A stretch of 64,000 bases of DNA. Origin: an uncultured Methylopila sp. GTDB lineage: Bacteria > Pseudomonadota > Alphaproteobacteria > Rhizobiales > Methylopilaceae. Shown piece after piece: positions 1 through 8,768 of the stretch. Numbering within the stretch: position 1 is the first letter of the stretch; each line of letters starts with the position of its first letter. The stretch covers positions 1-64,000 of the forward strand of contig CABHPB010000082.1 of NCBI GenBank assembly GCA_902168115.1, written 5' to 3'. The notes beneath the pieces are model-generated. The model did not search any database. It saw nothing but the letters and a program-made list of their open reading frames with translations, and was not told the DNA's origin. Both the position numbers and the translations under genes were made by a program.

Positions 1-60
1 CGCTAAGCGTAGAGCCCGACGCTCGGCGACGGCGCTTAATTCTGAACGATCCCCACCCAG

Positions 61-83
61 CCCTCCCCTTTGCAAGGGGAGGG
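61..83. repeat. Perfect 10-bp inverted repeat (terminator-like hairpin)
   Basis: The arms at 61-70 and 74-83 (CCCTCCCCTT and its complement) are perfectly complementary around a TGC loop. The hairpin sits 11 bases beyond the stop codon of the leftmost minus-strand gene, so it may end that operon's transcript. No U-tract follows. CCCTCCCC/GGGGAGGG palindromes of this kind recur between genes in Hyphomicrobiales, so it could equally be a dispersed repeat. Bases 1-60 hold nothing I recognise. Confidence 0.6.
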
Positions 84-94
84 AAAGAGGCGCT

Positions 95-643
95 TCACGC
101 CGCCTGCGTCGCCGCCGGGTCGGTCAGCGCGCGCGTAAAATTGCCGATGGCGCGGTCGAGCATGTCGCGCTGGAGGTCGCCGACGACGAAGTCTTCGGAG
201 GCCACGTCGAGCGCGCTCTCGATGAGAAAACAGCCCTGCACCGAATGGCGCACGCCGAGCGAATGCAGCACCGGGCGGAAGGCGTAGTCGAGCATCAGCA
301 CATGGGCGAGCGACCCGCCGACCGCGAGCGGAAGCACCGCCTTGTCGGTGAGCGCGCGCTGCGGCAGCAGGTCGAGGAAGGTTTTGATCAGCCCGGAATA
401 GGACGCCTTGTAGGTCGGCGTCACGAAGACGACGCCATCGGCCTTGGCGAGCGCGGCCACGGCATCGGCGATCGCCGGCTCGCTGGAATCGCCGGCGAGC
501 AGCGGCCCGGCGGGAAGATCCCGCACCTTCACATGGGCGGTGGAAAAGCCGGCGGCGTCGAGCCGGGCGCGGACATGTTCGGCGAGGCGCGCGCTCTTGG
601 ACGTGGGCGCGGGGCTGCCGGATACGAACAGAACCGACGTCAT
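95..643 (-). CDS. NADPH-dependent FMN reductase (SsuE/MsuE-like)
   Basis: The 182-residue protein has the flavodoxin-like fold of the SsuE/MsuE/ArsH superfamily, which reduces free FMN with NAD(P)H in the cytoplasm. The N-terminal SGSPAPTSKS loop fits the FMN-phosphate site, and the VTPTYKASYSG segment near residues 74-84 is typical of the family. The length is normal. ATG at 643 overlaps the stop of the upstream glycosyltransferase by 4 bp (ATGA), making it the last gene of a six-gene coupled chain. No sulfonate monooxygenase is nearby, so its partner oxygenase, and why it ends a polysaccharide operon, are unknown. An SsuE-like role is a family-level guess. Confidence 0.85.
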   Translation of the reverse strand: MTSVLFVSGSPAPTSKSARLAEHVRARLDAAGFSTAHVKVRDLPAGPLLAGDSSEPAIADAVAALAKADGVVFVTPTYKASYSGLIKTFLDLLPQRALTDKAVLPLAVGGSLAHVLMLDYAFRPVLHSLGVRHSVQGCFLIESALDVASEDFVVGDLQRDMLDRAIGNFTRALTDPAATQAA

Positions 644-1842
644 GATACGCCCCCCGGCGTGTGGATCGCGCGGGAGGGCGCCCCTTTTCGGCCGGCGATC
701 GCGGCCCGATAGGCGTCTGCGTAGGAAGCCGCGACCTGCGGCCAGGAATAGACGGCGAGTTCCTCGCGCGTCGGCTTCGCGCCCGGCGCGCGCTCGACGA
801 GAGCGGCGTGGGCTGCGGCGACGGCCGCAGCTGCTGCGGAGGCGTCCGAGAAATCGACGAGCGCGACGCTCGGATGGCGCGCGGCGAGGGTCCGGAACGC
901 CTCGTTCGGATGCACGACGGGCTTCAGCCCGGCGCTCATCGCCTCGATCAGCGCGACGCCGAACCCTTCGTAGTCGGAAGCCGAGACGAACAGCGAGGCG
1001 CCGCGGAGGACGTCGGCCACGCCCTTGTCGTCGAGGCCGACATGCAGCCGCACGTTCTGCTCGACGCCGGCGCGGGCGATCTCCGCGCGCAGCTGCTCGA
1101 CCGTCCAGTCCGACGGCGCGCCGATCAGCTCGAGGCGCCAGTCGGGATCTGCGGCCGCCAGCGCCTTCGTCATGGCGATCAGGCGCTCGGGATGCTTGTT
1201 CTTTGAGAATCGGCCGAGGCTCGCCATGCGCTTCGTCGGCGTCGGGCTTGAGGCGCCCGCGAACTTGTCGAGGTCGGCCCCGTTCTCGATCACCTCGACG
1301 CCGGAGACGACCGCCGAGAAGGCGCGCGCGTCGCTCGGGCTGCAGGCGACGATGCGGTCGTAGAGGTTCGAGGTCAGCCGGGTCGGCCCGTTGAACCACA
1401 GCTTCTTCGCGGCCGAGAAGTCGCCAGTGTGGAAGAAGCCGCCATGGGTGGTCGCGACCAGCGGCAAGCGGTGGAAGGGCTTGGCCAGCGCCAGCGCGTC
1501 GAAGAAGAAGTCGACAGCATGGACATGCACGACGTCCGCACCGCCGACATGCCGGAACACGGCGGGCGCGACCGGATAGCGGGTCGAGCCGCGGAACGGC
1601 ACCCGACGCACCTCGACGCCGTCGATCACCTCGCGTTCCGGCAGGCGCTCCTCGAGCGTCCGGAACAGGCGATCGAGCGTGACGACGCGCACGGTCCAGC
1701 CGGCGCGCAGCTGTTCGCGGGCGAGATTGGCGACGACGTCCTCCAGCCCGCCCCGGTTCGGCCGGTACTGGCGCACGACATGGACCACGGAGAGCGGCGC
1801 GGCGGCGCCGGCAAGGCCATGATAGCGGAGCGGCGCGTTCAC
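640..1842 (-). CDS. Glycosyltransferase family 4 (GT-B fold)
   Basis: This 400-residue retaining GT4-type transferase probably adds one sugar from a nucleotide donor to the undecaprenyl-linked exopolysaccharide repeat at the inner face of the inner membrane. The N-terminal VVHVVRQYRPNRGGLE stretch is the usual acceptor-side glycine-rich loop. The C-terminal half carries SLGRFSKNKHPERLI and the YEGFGVALIEAMSAG donor-site motif (E-x7-E). I chose the GTG at 1842 because it overlaps the upstream stop (GTGA) and places the first beta strand where the family expects it; longer readings run antisense-like into the GH5 gene. Donor and linkage cannot be read from the sequence. Confidence 0.88.
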   Translation of the reverse strand: MNAPLRYHGLAGAAAPLSVVHVVRQYRPNRGGLEDVVANLAREQLRAGWTVRVVTLDRLFRTLEERLPEREVIDGVEVRRVPFRGSTRYPVAPAVFRHVGGADVVHVHAVDFFFDALALAKPFHRLPLVATTHGGFFHTGDFSAAKKLWFNGPTRLTSNLYDRIVACSPSDARAFSAVVSGVEVIENGADLDKFAGASSPTPTKRMASLGRFSKNKHPERLIAMTKALAAADPDWRLELIGAPSDWTVEQLRAEIARAGVEQNVRLHVGLDDKGVADVLRGASLFVSASDYEGFGVALIEAMSAGLKPVVHPNEAFRTLAARHPSVALVDFSDASAAAAAVAAAHAALVERAPGAKPTREELAVYSWPQVAASYADAYRAAIAGRKGAPSRAIHTPGGVS

Positions 1843-2873
1843 GAGCGGCCCCCGAGATCGCAGGCGGAGCCGCCGTTCGCCATCAGGGGCTTCAGCGCCG
1901 CCATCTGCGGGCGCTCGCCGGCGTCGGTCGGCTCGAGGTTGAACGGATAGTCCCTCGGCCACCACGCGCCCGCGGCCCAGGCGGTCCAGCCGATCCAGGC
2001 GTCGGGCGCGTCGTTCATCTTGCCGACCATGGCCTTAAGGGCGGTGACGCAATCAGGCCTGTCGGAGGCCGCGAACTCGCCGAGGAAGCCGCGCCGGCCG
2101 CCGGCCTTCAGCCAGGCGGTGACGTCGTCGATCGCCTTGAGCGCGCGCTCGGCGCCAGAGCATTCCGGCTGGCGGCCGGAGAAGTCGGCGTCGAGATACT
2201 GGTGGAAGTCGTAGGCCATGCGGCCGAGCGGGTCGGAGACCTTGGCCATCTCGACGTCGTTGCGCCCGACGGCGAGCTCGCTCGACCAGCTGTGGGCGCC
2301 GGTGTAGGCGGTGCCGGGCACGATGATCATCTGCAGCGCGCCGGTCTTGCGGATGGCGTCGACCGCCGCCTGCGAGGCCTTGGCCCAGTCCGCGGCCTGC
2401 ACGTCGTAGGGCTCGTTCATGAGCGAGAAGACGGTGCGGGGATTGCCCTTGTAGTGGGTGGCGAGACGCTTCCAGAGGTCGACGAACTGCGAGACCGGCG
2501 CCTCGGCCGAGCCGATCCGCTTGCCGCGGTAATAGGCGAAGTCGTGCGGGTCGACGATCACCGTCAGGCCAGCCGCGTTCGCCGCCTTCACCGCGCCGTC
2601 GAGGCGGGCGAGTTCGTCCTTGTCGAAGGGCGCGTTCGGCTTCGGCTGCAGCCGCTCCCAGCGGAACGGCAGGCGCACCGCCGTGCCGCCGTTCGCAGCG
2701 AGGCGATCGAAGGCCGCGGCGTCGGGATAGGCGTAGTCGAAGTTCGGGCGGCCGGGCGTCGGGCCGAAGTCGGCCCCAGAGATGTTGGCCCCGCGAAGGC
2801 ACGGCTCGGCGAGGGCCGGCGAGACGGCCGTCGCAAGCGCAAGCGCCGCAGCGAGGGCCGCCCGGGCGCTCAT
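1839..2873 (-). CDS. Secreted glycoside hydrolase family 5 (endoglucanase-like)
   Basis: The 344-residue GH5 (beta/alpha)8 enzyme has a clear signal peptide (residues 1-22, cut after the ALA of SPALA-EP), so it acts in the periplasm or outside the cell. The putative acid/base is E154 in LMNEP and the nucleophile E266 in FLGEF; R67 in VRLPFRW and H110/H224 are the other usual active-site positions. Lying inside the assembly operon, it probably trims or clears the polymer made here, like the glycanases of cellulose, xanthan and holdfast clusters. Both ends overlap their neighbours by 4 bp. The substrate, beta-1,4-glucan or a mixed heteropolymer, is not determined. Confidence 0.88.
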   Translation of the reverse strand: MSARAALAAALALATAVSPALAEPCLRGANISGADFGPTPGRPNFDYAYPDAAAFDRLAANGGTAVRLPFRWERLQPKPNAPFDKDELARLDGAVKAANAAGLTVIVDPHDFAYYRGKRIGSAEAPVSQFVDLWKRLATHYKGNPRTVFSLMNEPYDVQAADWAKASQAAVDAIRKTGALQMIIVPGTAYTGAHSWSSELAVGRNDVEMAKVSDPLGRMAYDFHQYLDADFSGRQPECSGAERALKAIDDVTAWLKAGGRRGFLGEFAASDRPDCVTALKAMVGKMNDAPDAWIGWTAWAAGAWWPRDYPFNLEPTDAGERPQMAALKPLMANGGSACDLGGRS

Positions 2874-4804
2874 TCCGCCGCCACGCTCTGGGTCACGGCC
2901 GGCGGCGCGACGACGCCGGCCAGCGTCGCCAGAAGGCGCGCGCGGGCGCCCTTGTGGGTAAAGTTGTGGTCGGCGTCCATCACCATGGCGCGCCAGACGT
3001 TCGGGTAGTTCGCGACCTTCTTGCCGTCCTCGCCGAAATAGGTGTGGAGCTCGGTGAGGCCGAGGTCGCCCTCGGAATAGACCAGCCAGACGCGCACGCC
3101 GCGCTTGTCGAGCGTCGTGAAGCGACGATGCACCTCGCGGTAGAGCCGGGCCTCCGGCGTCAGTTCGCCGAACAGCGGCGCGAGCTTCACGGCCGCCTTC
3201 CGGAGCAGGCGGTGAGTGACGTAGTGAGCGGCGGCGCCGACGCGCAGCTGGCCCTTGAGCAGGCGCTTCCAGCCGCCGCGCTTCCAGAGCGTCGCGCCGA
3301 AGTCGCCGATCGAGCGGTGCGCGTAGCGCAGCGCCTCGGCGATGTCCTCGCGCGGATCCCAGACGAAGCGCTCGGTGTTGACCATCACCACCTGGTCGAT
3401 GCGATCGTCCTGCACGGCGGCGTTGAAGGCGGCGTAGGCGCCGCTGCAGCGGCCGATGAGGAACGGGCGGTGGAAGCCGAGCTCGGCCATGGCGTCGACC
3501 GCCGCCTTCATGTCGTCGATCTGGGACTGGCTGTAGAGCACCTCGCCCGACATGCCCGGATGCGGGAGACTGTCGCCGATGCCGGCCGCGTCGAGACGCA
3601 GCGAGGGCACGCCGAGGCCGGCGAGCGCGCGCGCCTGCTCGACCGTCGCCCGCCCCCAGCCGATGTGGTAGTCGCGGCCGGCGTTGGCGAAGATCGCGGC
3701 CGGCTGCCCGTTGGCGTGCTCGGGCTCGCACAGCACCCCGAACAGCCGCCCTTCCGGACCGAAGCGGATCGGCCGCTCGCGATAGCCCTCGCCCTGCACG
3801 GGCGCGGGCGCGGCGACGATGGGCGCGGCGCGGCGCGGCAGGAAGGAGCCCGAGCCCGCCTCGATGTCGAGCGCGCCGATCCAGTCGGCGACGGCGTTCA
3901 GCACGGCGTAGGGCGGCTCGGCCTGGGTCGGGTCGGTGGCGAGGATCTCGTAGCCCTCATAGGGCAGAGCCTCGGTCTCGCAGCCGAGCGTCGCAAGGTG
4001 CGCGGCGAAGCGCTCGTCGCCGCCGTGATTGACGCGCGCGACCATCAGCGCGCGTGCGGCCGGGGCCGCGTCGAGCTTGGTCAGGTCGATCGTCTTGACG
4101 GCGGCCGCGCGCGAGGCGTCGAGCGCGATGCCGGCCACCGCGTGGCCGCCGGCGTCGTCCGGATCCGGGGTGATGCCGATCCGGTCGGTCAGCATGCGCG
4201 CCCAGAGCGAGAGCTCCCGGAGATAGATCCGGCCGCTCGTCACCGGCGCCATGAAGACGGTCGCCTCGACCGGCCCGAGATCGCGCGCGCTGAGCGCGGC
4301 GAGCGCGCCGCCAAAACCCTGTCCGACGACGACGATGCGCTCCCGGCCGGTCGCCCAGCGCAGGAAGCGCGCCGCCGCGCGGATCGACTCCAGCCAGTCC
4401 TCGAGCCCCTCGGCCCCGGAGGTCTCCGGCGAGTCGCCGACGCCCGGATAGTCGAAGCGCAGGCAGGGCGAGCCCTTGGCCTGGAGCCGTTCGGCGAGGG
4501 TGCGCCAGGTGGTGCGGACGCACATCTCCTCGTAGCCGATCGCGCCGAGCATCAGCACGGCGACCGGCCCGTCGGCCGGATAGAGCTGGCCGATGCAGTT
4601 TCCGAATGTGACGGGCACGCCGACATGCGCGTCCGGCTGGGTCGTCGCGGCGCCGATCGAGGCCGCGTAACCGCGCACCAGTTCGACCTGTTCCGCGACG
4701 CCGAGGTCTCCGGTTCCGCGCGCCATGGCGCCAGCAAGGTTGAGCATGGGCTGTGTCCTGCGGTCTGCTGCGTCTGCGGTCGAAAGCACGGGCGTTCCGT
4801 TCAT
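2870..4804 (-). CDS. Tandem alpha/beta hydrolase (two domains, one without nucleophile)
   Basis: The 644-residue protein contains two alpha/beta-hydrolase domains (about 60-315 and 340-635) joined by a Pro/Ala-rich linker. In the first, the nucleophile elbow reads GQGFG (161-165), with Gly at the catalytic position. In the second it reads GRCSG (451-455), placing Cys453 at the nucleophile, with a DADHNF histidine near the C terminus. Similar hydrolases occur in exosortase and exopolysaccharide clusters, where their role is unproven; deacylation or ester transfer on the glycan is plausible. No signal peptide is visible, so it is likely cytoplasmic. ATG at 4804 overlaps the flippase stop (ATGA). 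Confidence 0.8.
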   Translation of the reverse strand: MNGTPVLSTADAADRRTQPMLNLAGAMARGTGDLGVAEQVELVRGYAASIGAATTQPDAHVGVPVTFGNCIGQLYPADGPVAVLMLGAIGYEEMCVRTTWRTLAERLQAKGSPCLRFDYPGVGDSPETSGAEGLEDWLESIRAAARFLRWATGRERIVVVGQGFGGALAALSARDLGPVEATVFMAPVTSGRIYLRELSLWARMLTDRIGITPDPDDAGGHAVAGIALDASRAAAVKTIDLTKLDAAPAARALMVARVNHGGDERFAAHLATLGCETEALPYEGYEILATDPTQAEPPYAVLNAVADWIGALDIEAGSGSFLPRRAAPIVAAPAPVQGEGYRERPIRFGPEGRLFGVLCEPEHANGQPAAIFANAGRDYHIGWGRATVEQARALAGLGVPSLRLDAAGIGDSLPHPGMSGEVLYSQSQIDDMKAAVDAMAELGFHRPFLIGRCSGAYAAFNAAVQDDRIDQVVMVNTERFVWDPREDIAEALRYAHRSIGDFGATLWKRGGWKRLLKGQLRVGAAAHYVTHRLLRKAAVKLAPLFGELTPEARLYREVHRRFTTLDKRGVRVWLVYSEGDLGLTELHTYFGEDGKKVANYPNVWRAMVMDADHNFTHKGARARLLATLAGVVAPPAVTQSVAAE

Positions 4805-6174
4805 TCGGCTGCCTCGAAGCGGGTCTGGAGACGGATCTCGCGAGCCTTCGCGCCGGCGCCGCCGAACAGGAAGGGCCTGAAGAAGGCGGTCGCCATGTTG
4901 TCGATGCCCCAGGCGCCGGCGATCCAGCGCGCCGCCGCCCAGTTCGACGCGATCGCGAGCAGCAGGCCGGCGCTCGCGATGCCGATCAGGCCGAAGTTGC
5001 GGCCGAGCAGCCAGAGCAGCCCGAGATAGACGACGAACATCATCGAGCGCGCGATCAGGAAGAAGCGCTCGCCCCCGCCGATCATCAGCAGCCAGGAGCC
5101 GGGACCGAAGAAGGCCTGGCTCACCGCGAGGGCGCAGAGTACGACCAGCACCTCGGAATCCTGCGCGAAATGCTCGTCGAACAGGGTCAGCACGAACGGC
5201 CCGACGACCGCGAGCGCGAGCGCCCCGAGCAGCGAGATGCAGAACGCGCCCATCGAGAGCTGGCCGACCAGCTTCTGCGCGCCCGGCCGGTCGCCCGCCT
5301 GGAAGCGCGCCGCGATCAGCGGGATGCCGACGGTGTCGATCGCGGTGACCGGAAGGGTGAGCAGCATCGCGATGCGCAGCGCCACGAAGTAGAAGCCGGC
5401 CTGCTCGAGCCCGAGCAGCGCCCCGATCAGGATCGTCTCGAGATAGGCCTGCGCCGAGTTCAGCACGTTGTTGGCGATGAAATAGCCGCTCTCAGCGCGC
5501 CACTCGCGCGGCGACTCCTCGTCGGCGCGCGGGCGCAGGAAGGCGAGGCCCTCGTCCTTCAGGAAGGCCGCGACCTGATAGGCCGTCGCGCCGCCGAGCA
5601 GCAGCGTCACGATCACCATCGCGGCCGCGCCGCCGGACATCAGGCCGAAATGCGCCGCGCCGAAGAAGGCGGCGATGCTGGCCGCGCGCCAGATGATCTC
5701 GCGCGGCAGCAGCGAGATGTTGATGCTGCCGTGGATGCGGAAATAGTTCTGGAGATACTCGCTGAGCGAGAACACCGCCGCGAACAGGAAGCCGATCCAG
5801 AGGTGGTCGTAAGGGTACGGCAGGTCGTCTGAGAACACGTAGAGCCCCGCCGCCGCGAGCGAGAGCGCGCCGCAGCCGCCCATCAGCCACTCGGCGTTGA
5901 CGCGCAGCAGCGTGCGGTTGAGCGAGTCGTCCACGCCGGCGTCGCGGCGATAGTGCTTCACGACCAGGATCTGCTGGCCGAGCACCGCGATCAGCCCGAG
6001 CGCGCTGCCGATCGAGAACAGGAAGACGTAGAGGCCGTATTCGTGGGTCGAGAGCAGCCGGCTCGCGACCAGCATCACGAGGAACGACAGGAAGGTCGAC
6101 CCGAAGCGCGACGAGAAGGCGATGGCGAAGCGCCTCAGCTCGACGAAGCGCGGGGAGCGGATGAGCGCGATCAT
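4801..6174 (-). CDS. Polysaccharide flippase (Wzx/MOP superfamily)
   Basis: The 457-residue membrane protein has about 12-14 predicted hydrophobic helices, starting with SSRFGSTFLSFLVMLVASRLL and the short STHEYGLYVF loop typical of RfbX/Wzx flippases. It should move the lipid-linked repeat unit across the inner membrane for polymerisation. It is coupled at both ends by ATGA overlaps, between a glycosyltransferase and the two-domain hydrolase, matching a Wzx/Wzy-type assembly locus whose polymerase-like gene is at 10826. The length is normal for the family. I assign the family from topology and position rather than from a catalytic motif. Confidence 0.88.
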   Translation of the reverse strand: MIALIRSPRFVELRRFAIAFSSRFGSTFLSFLVMLVASRLLSTHEYGLYVFLFSIGSALGLIAVLGQQILVVKHYRRDAGVDDSLNRTLLRVNAEWLMGGCGALSLAAAGLYVFSDDLPYPYDHLWIGFLFAAVFSLSEYLQNYFRIHGSINISLLPREIIWRAASIAAFFGAAHFGLMSGGAAAMVIVTLLLGGATAYQVAAFLKDEGLAFLRPRADEESPREWRAESGYFIANNVLNSAQAYLETILIGALLGLEQAGFYFVALRIAMLLTLPVTAIDTVGIPLIAARFQAGDRPGAQKLVGQLSMGAFCISLLGALALAVVGPFVLTLFDEHFAQDSEVLVVLCALAVSQAFFGPGSWLLMIGGGERFFLIARSMMFVVYLGLLWLLGRNFGLIGIASAGLLLAIASNWAAARWIAGAWGIDNMATAFFRPFLFGGAGAKAREIRLQTRFEAAE

Positions 6175-7424
6175 GCCCGCGCTCCATGGACGGCGGCGGC
6201 CGGCGCGGGACGCGGGGGCGCGTCCAGCGAGGCGAAGACGGCGTCGAAGCCGGCGGCGACCCGCGGCGTCAGATACTTGGCGGCCGAGGCCAGCGCGCCG
6301 GAGGACAGCCGCGCGAGCCGCTGCGGCTCCGCGGCGATCGCCGTCATCTTCGCGGCGAGCTCCGCGTCGTCGCCGGGCTCGAACACGTCGCCGTTGAAGC
6401 CGGGCTCGATCGTCTCGGGCAGGCCGCCGGATCGCGCCGCGATCACCGGCACGCCATGCGCAAAGGCCTCGATCGCGACGCGGCCGAAGGGTTCGCGGAA
6501 CAGCGAGGGCACGACGAGAACGTCGATCTGGGGGAAGAAGTCAGCCGGCTTGGTCCAGCCGAGGAATTTCGCGTCGGCCGGGAATTTCGCAGGCAGCGTG
6601 TCGGCGTAGTCGCCGAAGCCCGTTCCGGCGATCAGGACCTCGGCCTGCCCCGGCGCCAGCCGGCGCGCGGCTGCGGCCAGCGTGTCGAGACCCTTCACCG
6701 GATCGAGCACGCCGATGAAGCCGAAGCGGACCGGCCGGCCCTCGGGCGCCGCGCGGGGCCCCGAGGCGACGATCTCGGTGATCGCGCCCGGCACGACATG
6801 CGTGGTCGCGTTCGGGAAGTAGCCGTGGTCGAGGTGGCGGCCGACGATGAAGCCGGTCTCGCCGACGACGGCGTCGACGAAGCGCGACGACAACTTCTTG
6901 CCGTAGGAGGTCACCTGGCACGAACCGCAGGCCCGCCCGCAATTTGTGTCGCCCTTGCGCATGCTGGCCTTCCAGCACAGCAGGAAGGCCGAGCGCAGGA
7001 TGTGGACCGTCGGCAGGCCGAGCGACTTCGCCGCCGCCCAGGTCGCGACATTCACGTTCTCGATCGAGTCGGTGAGCACGATGTCGGGGCGAAAACGCTT
7101 CATCTCCCGGCGCATCACGAAAAACGCGCGCGGGTTGAAGTTCTCCAACGCATGCCACAGCGCCTTGCGCCAGGCCGGCCGCGGCAGCCGGTAGTTCCAG
7201 TCGACGTTGAGGCTCTTCAGGCGCCGCACGGGCACGCCGTCGAAGACCTCGTGCCTGTCCTCACCCGAGACGTTGACGACCTTGACGTCGTGGCCGGCGG
7301 CGATCAGCAGCTTCGCGACCATCATGGCCGAGATCGGCCCGCCGCCGTCGATGAACGGCGGAAAGGCCGCGCACGCCATCAGGATGCGCTTGCCGCCCTC
7401 GCGATGTCGGATCGTCTCGCCCAT
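6171..7424 (-). CDS. Glycosyltransferase family 4 with Cys cluster
   Basis: The 417-residue GT4 transferase has an N-terminal AFPPFIDGGGPISAMMVAK loop, a RFGFIGVLDPVKGLDTL donor-domain strand and the EPFGRVAIEAFAHGVPVIA motif carrying the E-x7-E pair. Residues around 160-170 form a CGRACGSC cluster within the acceptor domain; such Cys triads occur in some GT4 enzymes and could bind metal or form disulphides. The ATG at 7424 has a GGGAGG ribosome-binding site about 10 bases upstream, the only good one in the chain, so this is probably the first gene of the six-gene operon ending at 95. The sugar added is unknown. Confidence 0.88.
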   Translation of the reverse strand: MGETIRHREGGKRILMACAAFPPFIDGGGPISAMMVAKLLIAAGHDVKVVNVSGEDRHEVFDGVPVRRLKSLNVDWNYRLPRPAWRKALWHALENFNPRAFFVMRREMKRFRPDIVLTDSIENVNVATWAAAKSLGLPTVHILRSAFLLCWKASMRKGDTNCGRACGSCQVTSYGKKLSSRFVDAVVGETGFIVGRHLDHGYFPNATTHVVPGAITEIVASGPRAAPEGRPVRFGFIGVLDPVKGLDTLAAAARRLAPGQAEVLIAGTGFGDYADTLPAKFPADAKFLGWTKPADFFPQIDVLVVPSLFREPFGRVAIEAFAHGVPVIAARSGGLPETIEPGFNGDVFEPGDDAELAAKMTAIAAEPQRLARLSSGALASAAKYLTPRVAAGFDAVFASLDAPPRPAPAAAVHGARA

Positions 7425-7521
7425 CGAGACTGCGCCTCCCTGCCTGCCGCTGTCATAGCGCGGGCGCCGTAAAGACTTCCCGAAGCGCCATGCTTAAATC
7501 GTGTTTAAGCGTTGCGTTTTC

Positions 7522-8346
7522 TTAGCTTTCCGGCCGCAGGCGGCGTGGCGCGAGATCGACCGCCTCCGAGGCGCGGCGAAGCTTGTGCCAGGCGATCCAG
7601 CCGAAGAAGCGCACCACGTCGATCGTGTAGCGCCGGCCGAGACGACGCGGCTCCTGGACGAGGCGGAACAACCACTCGGCGCGAAGGGCTCGCACGACGC
7701 GCGGCGCGCGCACGACGCGGCCCGCGATGAAGTCGAACAGCGCGCCGACCATCATGACCGCCGGCGCCTCGATGTCGGCGGCGTGCGTCGCCACGAAGTT
7801 CTCCTGCCGCGGGTTGCCGAGCGCGACGAGCACGAGGTCCGGCTGCGCGGCGTTGATCTCTGCCACCACCTCGCCCGCCTGCTCGTCCGCGAAATAGCCG
7901 TCGCGCACGCCGACGATCCGGTGGCGCGGAAAGCGCTCCTCAAGCCGCCGGCCCGCCTCGTCGGCGACGCCGGGCCTTGCGCCGAGCAGGAAGATCCTGA
8001 GCTCCTGCCGGGTCGCCCCGAGCAGCGCCGGCGTCAGGTCGGTGCCGTTGAGGTTCTGCTCGAAGCGGCGGCCGTTGATCAGGCGCGAGCAGATGTCGAC
8101 GCCGACGCCGTCATTCAGCACAAGGCATCGCGACAGCGTGCGGGCGTAGTCCCGCGACTCGAAGGCCTGCAGCATGGTGTTGGCGTTGCAGAAGGCGACG
8201 CGGATCTGCCGGCGGTCCTCGAAGGACTTCTGGATCGCCTGGATCGCCCGGGCGCGGTCGACATACGGGATCTCGAGCCCGCCGACCCGCAGATACGGGC
8301 CGATCCACCGACGTTCCGGCCCCTGATAGATCGCCTGATTGCCCAT
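7522..8346 (-). CDS. WecG/TagA/CpsF family glycosyltransferase (GT26)
   Basis: The 274-residue GT26 enzyme belongs to the family that adds ManNAc, ManNAcA or another hexose to the lipid-linked primer sugar, an early step of polymer assembly on the cytoplasmic face. Diagnostic motifs are FCNANT near residue 52, LNDGVGVD (77-84, with the catalytic Asp), the FLLGARPG strand and GNPRQE near 177. It lies 98 bases before the GT4 gene at 7424, with the same orientation, and about 380 bases from the divergent chain-length gene, so the intervening AT-rich region probably drives both sides. No strong Shine-Dalgarno sequence is visible before the ATG. Confidence 0.92.
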   Translation of the reverse strand: MGNQAIYQGPERRWIGPYLRVGGLEIPYVDRARAIQAIQKSFEDRRQIRVAFCNANTMLQAFESRDYARTLSRCLVLNDGVGVDICSRLINGRRFEQNLNGTDLTPALLGATRQELRIFLLGARPGVADEAGRRLEERFPRHRIVGVRDGYFADEQAGEVVAEINAAQPDLVLVALGNPRQENFVATHAADIEAPAVMMVGALFDFIAGRVVRAPRVVRALRAEWLFRLVQEPRRLGRRYTIDVVRFFGWIAWHKLRRASEAVDLAPRRLRPES

Positions 8347-8519
8347 ATGCGCCCGCGTCTTTCCGCAGATTTTCTGTCGGGACGCCGCCGTGATTCCGGC
8401 AGGCGTCCGCTCATGTTCGGCCCATCCGCCCGTAGGCGAGTGAGGCTCGGTTCGTCCGTCCCGCCGTCGAACGCCACGCGGCGCGGCTGACGGGAGTTAC
8501 CTAAGCCAGCCCCAGCGCA

Positions 8520-8720
8520 GGCTCAAGTTTTATAACAGGGCATACTTAAGTTGTTTTCATCTGTTTCTTTGAAAAATGGCCAGACATAAGTAACTATTCG
8601 TTAAATACATTTCAGTTCGCCAGTTATAGAAAAATTAACCATGGCGGCGCACGGTCGGCCGGACGCGTTGCGCACGCCTCGCGAGCCGGCCTAGCAACGA
8701 AAAAGTCGAGACGGAGCAAG
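8520..8720. promoter_or_regulatory. AT-rich divergent promoter region
   Basis: Between the WecG gene and the GumC-like gene lies a block markedly richer in A/T than its surroundings (8528-8641), with runs such as TTTTATAAC, TTAAATACA and AAAAATTAACC. It is flanked by divergent starts and must hold the promoters of both arms of the polysaccharide locus. I cannot fix -35/-10 boxes with confidence. A TTAACCAT string at 8634-8641 resembles a CtrA half-site, but the second half is absent. Confidence 0.45.
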
Positions 8721-8768
8721 GGCGTGGCCCAAGGCGTGTCCCAAGGCGGGTCCCACGGGATGGCCCAA
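8721..8768 (+). repeat. Four tandem 12-bp repeats spanning the start codon
   Basis: Units 8721-8732, 8733-8744, 8745-8756 and 8757-8768 are imperfect copies of GGCGTGGCCCAA. They encode the N-terminal AQG-VSQG-GSHG-MAQ sequence of the chain-length protein, and units 1, 2 and 4 each contain a potential start codon (GTG, GTG, ATG). The unit is four codons, so copy-number changes keep the reading frame. Confidence 0.75.

Noticed and set aside
2954-5029. Open frame of about 690 codons antisense to the two-domain hydrolase
   Set aside because: A shadow of the minus-strand operon, whose genes are joined by exact 4-bp overlaps.
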